Shown in pieces: positions 32,042-32,481 of a stretch of DNA of 32,481 nucleotides. The notes under the pieces are model-generated. The model was not told the DNA's origin. It searched no databases and was given only the letters and a program-made list of their open reading frames with translations. The translations under genes and the position numbers were made by a program. The first letter of the stretch is position 1. Every line of letters begins with the position of its first letter. Source of the stretch: Ophiosphaerella korrae (taxonomy: Eukaryota; Ascomycota; Dothideomycetes; Pleosporales; Phaeosphaeriaceae); NCBI GenBank assembly GCA_028456385.1, contig JALNQF010000417.1:1-32481 (forward strand), read 5' to 3'.

Positions 32042-32481
32042 CAGTGGGGTAACACGAAAAAAAAGACTAAAAAAAAGTTACAATTTTCAACTTAAATTAA
32101 CTCTACAAATAAATTAGCTAAAAATACAACTTGAAAAGGATATTAAAGAGAAAATACCAAACTTTATCTTAGCTTACTACGATTATTAATTACTAAGCGA
32201 ACTTAAGCTAGGATTTAAAGTGTTTCGAGGTCTTTTTTTAATACAAAATTTAACTTAATAGAACTTTTTAATTAACGTATAAAAATACTTTATATTCTAA
32301 CTATACCTAATAGGGTTAGATTAGCTTACGTAATCTAAATTTTAGCTCGGGTTACCTAACTAAGTTTTTAGTAAATAAAAAAATAAAAAAATAGCTATAT
32401 TAGCACGTAACTAAATATTACGTAATAGATTACTAATTTACTAGTCTATATAATATAAAACAGTTTCGATTATAATTTTTA
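32042..32481. mobile_element. Left end of a probable Tc1/mariner-pogo type element (partial)
   Basis: At 32042 the RNase H sequence of C is replaced by CAGTGGGGTAACACG followed by an A-rich stretch. The dinucleotide at the junction (32040-32041) is TA, the target of Tc1/mariner and pogo/Fot elements, whose ends commonly begin CAGT. The following 440 bases keep many CA and TG dinucleotides (TACAATTTTCAACTT, ACAACTTG, ACCAAAC), unlike C, which suggests later arrival. The other end and any transposase lie outside the window, so the class is an inference from one terminus. Confidence 0.6.

Noticed and set aside
1..32481. Reading the AT-rich, TA-rich window as mitochondrial, plasmid or low-GC bacterial DNA
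   Set aside because: The bias is specific loss of CpA and TpG rather than uniform low GC, coding frames are broken, and the content is fungal LTR retroelements with target duplications.

Overview
The window is a heavily mutated, transposon-filled, AT-rich block typical of filamentous ascomycete (Pezizomycotina) genomes that carry repeat-induced point mutation (RIP). CpA and TpG are almost absent (none at all in the first 581 bases), TpA is everywhere, and former coding frames are full of TAA/TAG at positions where relatives have CAA, CAG or TGG. I see no intact gene, tRNA, rRNA or CRISPR array. Everything I can name is a transposable element or a remnant of one. Assignment to fungi is an inference from the mutation pattern and the element families.

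Layout. 1-5523: unassigned RIP-degraded DNA with a CT-rich tract, a 429-bp near-perfect inverted repeat (1219-1647) and the ghost of a + strand coding frame (about 2289-3686) that I cannot name. 5524-8291: a + strand Ty3/Gypsy remnant (E) with a partial 5' LTR and a gag with two zinc knuckles, carrying a ~260-bp repeat at its left edge (R1) and another inside it (R2). 8292-9205: the 3' LTR and 3' end of a minus-strand element (D) inserted in E. 9206-12858: degraded DNA with a hairpin, a 42-bp tandem repeat and a second, different + strand Gypsy gag (G). 12859-26921: the centrepiece, two nested minus-strand chromoviruses. Element B (target duplication ATTAA) is split by element A (14311-21346, target duplication TTTAG). 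Both keep paired LTRs, polypurine tract, gag, protease, reverse transcriptase, RNase H, integrase and chromodomain in the expected order. 27305-32041: a + strand relative (C) with 5' LTR, gag, protease and reverse transcriptase, broken by a young solo LTR (F, target duplication CTACA), a 164-bp MITE-like insertion, and a terminal insertion at 32042 beginning TA/CAGT, which looks like a Tc1/mariner-pogo type end running off the window.

How it fits together. Elements A to F belong to one chromovirus family of at least two LTR subfamilies. Nesting order (G and E older, then B and D, then A; F, the MITE and the CAGT element late in C) and differing CpA/TpG content give a relative chronology. RIP destroyed the same active-site residues in separate copies: YLDD became YLDN, DSGA became NSRA, and Cys/His zinc ligands became Tyr. 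Each change is explained by TpG to TpA or CpA to TpA.
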